Shown piece after piece: positions 61,762-64,000 of a stretch of 64,000 nucleotides of DNA (the stretch's first letter is position 1; every line of letters begins with the position of its first letter). A program made the translations under genes and the position numbers. Origin of the DNA: Corynebacterium mendelii. GTDB lineage: Bacteria > Actinomycetota > Actinomycetes > Mycobacteriales > Mycobacteriaceae. The notes beneath the pieces are model-generated. The model was given only the letters and a program-made list of their open reading frames with translations. It was not told where the DNA came from and did not search any database. The stretch spans positions 603,733 through 667,732 of the forward strand of contig NZ_JAFLEQ010000003.1 of the NCBI RefSeq assembly GCF_017307055.1. The letters are read 5' to 3'.

Positions 61762-64000
61762 ATGTCCGCCGTGATTGTTTTGCTGTCCACCTCCGACACC
61801 GACCTGTTGTCCGCGAAAGCCGCCAACGACCGGGAGCACGTCCATTTCCGTTTCGCCAACCCCAATGGGCTGACCCACGACCAACTGGACGCCATGCTGG
61901 AGGGGGCCGGCTGTGTGATCGTGCGGCTGCTCGGCGGTAAGCGGGCCTGGGAAACCGGGATCGAGCATATTTTGTCCACCCCGGTTCCGGCCATCTTCGT
62001 CTCCGGGGAACTGGCCGTTGACGCCGAACTGACCGAACTGTCGACCGTCGCCGCCGGCACGGTCACCAGCGCGCACACCTACCTGGCCGAAGGCGGGGCC
62101 AAAAACCTCGAGCACCTCTACCGGTTTGTCTCTGACACGGTGATGCTCACCGGCCTGGGCTTCGACGAACCGGAACGTATGCCGTTCTGGGGCCACCTGG
62201 ACCGCCCGGAGTTCACCGGTGCAACCGATGCGCCGCGCATTGCGGTGATGTATTACCGGGCCCAGCATCTGGCGGGAAATACCCGCTACATCGACACACT
62301 TGCCGATGCCATCGACGCCGCCGGGGGGCACGCCATCCCCATCTACTCGGCATCGCTGCGCACCGCGCCGAAAGAACTTCTCGACGAACTGGCCACCATG
62401 GATGTGCTCATCACCACGGTGCTGGCGGCCGGCGGCACGAAACCCGCCACAGTGGGTGCCGGGGGCGATGACGAGGCGTGGAATGTTGAACAGCTCGCCA
62501 ACCTCGACGTGCCGATCATCCAGGGGCTTGCCCTGACCAATCCGCGTGAGCACTGGGCCGACTCCGACGATGGCCTGTCGCCCCTGGATGTGGCAACGCA
62601 AGTGGCGGTCCCCGAATTCGACGGCCGCATCATCACCGTGCCGTTTTCCTTCAAGGAATACGACCCGGACGGCCTGATCGCCTATGTGCCCGACAAGGAA
62701 CGCTGCCAGCGACTGGCCGGCATTGCGGTCAACCACGCGAAACTGCGGAAAATCCCCAACAAAAACAAGCGGGTCGTGGTCATGCTCTCGGCGTACCCGA
62801 CCCGGCACGCCCGGATCGGCAACGCCGTCGGCCTGGACACGCCGGCCTCGACGCTGCGCATCCTGCACGCCATGGCCGACGCGGGCTACAACCTGGGCGA
62901 CACCTCGTCAATCCCCGGTTACGACGACTTCGACGGTGATGCGTTCATGCACGCCATCATCGATGCCGGCGGCTACGACGAAGAATGGTTGACCGAGGAA
63001 GTCATCGCCACCAATCCGCTGAAACTGGCCAAAGACGACTACCTCGACTATTTCAGCACCCTCCCTTCCGCCATGCGGGAAGAAATGGAGGAGCACTGGG
63101 GCGCAGCGCCGGGCACCCACTACGTCAACCCGGCCACCGGCGAGATCTACATCGCGGGATTGAAATTCGGCAATGTGGTGGTCATGGTGCAGCCGCCGCG
63201 CGGATTCGGCGACAATCCGGTCGGCATCTACCACGACCCCGATTTGCCCGCCAACCACCACTATCTGGGCACCTACCACTGGCTGCGGAAAGTTTTCGGC
63301 GCCCACGCGATCGTGCACATGGGAAAACACGGCAACATGGAGTGGCTGCCCGGCAAAACCGTCGGCATGTCCGCCGAATGCTACACCGACCAGGCGATCG
63401 CCGACCTGCCGCTGATCTATCCCTTCCTGGTCAACGACCCCGGTGAAGGCTCACAGGCCAAACGCCGGGCACACGCCACACTGGTCGACCACATGATTCC
63501 CCCGATGGCCCGGGCGGAAACCTACGGGGACATCACCCGTTTGGAGCAGCTGCTCGACGAGCACCAGAACATCTCGGCGATGGATCCGGCGAAACTGCCC
63601 GCCATCCGGCAGGAAATATGGACACTTTTGACCGCCGCAAAGATGGACAAGGACCTCGGCTGGGAGAAACGCCCCGACGAAGAGGTCTTCGATGACATGC
63701 TCATGCACATCGACGGCTGGCTGTGCGAAATCAAGGACGTCGCCATCCGCGGCGGGCTGCACATTCTGGGCAAACCCATCGGTGGTGACATGCGCCTGGA
63801 TCTGGTGCTGGCCATGCTGCGCGCCCGCCAGCTGTGGGGCGGGGAAACCGCGGTACCGGGGCTGCGGGAAGCACTCGGCCTGTCGGAGGCGGGCGATGAA
63901 ACCCGCACCCGGGTCGACAGCATTGAAACCATTGCCCGCGGCATTGTGATCGAGCTGGATGACGCCGGGTGGGATGAATCCGCGGTGGACGCAATAGTCG
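61762..64000 (+). CDS. cobN: cobaltochelatase large subunit CobN, N-terminal part
   Basis: The first 746 codons of CobN, which runs off the window. CobN is the ~1200-residue porphyrin-binding subunit of the ATP-dependent aerobic cobaltochelatase that inserts cobalt into hydrogenobyrinic acid a,c-diamide, working with an AAA+ pair (CobS/CobT or ChlI/D-like). Family signatures are present: A-Y-P-T-R-H-A-R-I-G-N-A-V-G-L-D-T-P near residue 345-362, P-P-R-G-F-G-D-N-P-V-G-I-Y-H-D-P, and the strongly conserved H-M-G-K-H-G-N-M-E-W-L-P-G-K near 515-530. ATG 61762 follows AGAAGGG. The frame is uninterrupted to the end of the window. Confidence 0.95.
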   Translation, partial: MSAVIVLLSTSDTDLLSAKAANDREHVHFRFANPNGLTHDQLDAMLEGAGCVIVRLLGGKRAWETGIEHILSTPVPAIFVSGELAVDAELTELSTVAAGTVTSAHTYLAEGGAKNLEHLYRFVSDTVMLTGLGFDEPERMPFWGHLDRPEFTGATDAPRIAVMYYRAQHLAGNTRYIDTLADAIDAAGGHAIPIYSASLRTAPKELLDELATMDVLITTVLAAGGTKPATVGAGGDDEAWNVEQLANLDVPIIQGLALTNPREHWADSDDGLSPLDVATQVAVPEFDGRIITVPFSFKEYDPDGLIAYVPDKERCQRLAGIAVNHAKLRKIPNKNKRVVVMLSAYPTRHARIGNAVGLDTPASTLRILHAMADAGYNLGDTSSIPGYDDFDGDAFMHAIIDAGGYDEEWLTEEVIATNPLKLAKDDYLDYFSTLPSAMREEMEEHWGAAPGTHYVNPATGEIYIAGLKFGNVVVMVQPPRGFGDNPVGIYHDPDLPANHHYLGTYHWLRKVFGAHAIVHMGKHGNMEWLPGKTVGMSAECYTDQAIADLPLIYPFLVNDPGEGSQAKRRAHATLVDHMIPPMARAETYGDITRLEQLLDEHQNISAMDPAKLPAIRQEIWTLLTAAKMDKDLGWEKRPDEEVFDDMLMHIDGWLCEIKDVAIRGGLHILGKPIGGDMRLDLVLAMLRARQLWGGETAVPGLREALGLSEAGDETRTRVDSIETIARGIVIELDDAGWDESAVDAIV

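Overview
High-GC actinobacterial chromosome from the Corynebacteriales, most likely Corynebacterium or a close relative. Evidence: a mycothiol ligase gene (mshC); a complete pupylation gene set (mpa/arc, dop, pup, pafA, pafB, pafC) without 20S proteasome genes, as in corynebacteria; a perfect McbR-type methionine operator before metE; an LppL-like lipoprotein beside pyrD; and many leaderless genes with a TANNNT -10 box 6-12 nt before the start codon. From memory, the order trmI-mpa-dop-pup-pafA-pafB-pafC-tatA-tatC-helY ... SDR-cobL-cobM-cobK ... cobG-cobH-cobIJ ... cobN resembles Mycobacterium tuberculosis Rv2118c to Rv2062c. No insertion sequence, prophage, CRISPR array or rRNA was seen.

Layout. 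1-7,300: end of meaB, a lipoprotein, metE with its operator, two oxidoreductases, tRNA-Leu(GAG). 7,500-13,340: a heterodimeric ABC exporter whose two ATPase domains are degenerate in complementary ways, a PEBP-family protein, an AT-rich islet encoding a small secreted protein, a small membrane protein. 13,400-24,300: metH, pyrD, lppL-like, uppP, mshC with an overlapping hypothetical gene, a HAD phosphatase, hisE, hisG. 24,500-31,600: aspA, a RecB-family nuclease, a DUF255 thioredoxin-fold protein, M18 aminopeptidase, trmI. 31,700-41,800: the pupylation locus, interrupted by an antisense aminotransferase gene, then tatA and tatC. 41,900-49,600: an inactive-looking helicase paralogue, helY, an ABC-F protein. 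49,700-64,000: protease-like protein, pepQ, SDR, and aerobic cobalamin genes in two converging arms (cobL-M-K on +, cobG-H-IJ on -) around a small secreted protein, then a lipase and the start of cobN.

How the genes work together. Cobalamin is a theme: CobG, IJ, M, K, L, H and N belong to the aerobic corrin pathway; MetH and the MeaB client methylmalonyl-CoA mutase use the cofactor; MetE is the cobalamin-free alternative to MetH. The pupylation genes encode tagging (Dop, PafA), the tag (Pup) and an unfoldase (ARC) that lacks the usual proteasome-docking tail, which fits the absence of prcBA.

Most notable: (i) the helicase pseudoenzyme next to HelY; (ii) the ABC pair with one complete and one fully lost ATP site; (iii) pafA with no ATG, GTG or TTG that preserves its catalytic N-terminus, probably starting at ATT; (iv) a possible cobalamin riboswitch before cobN.
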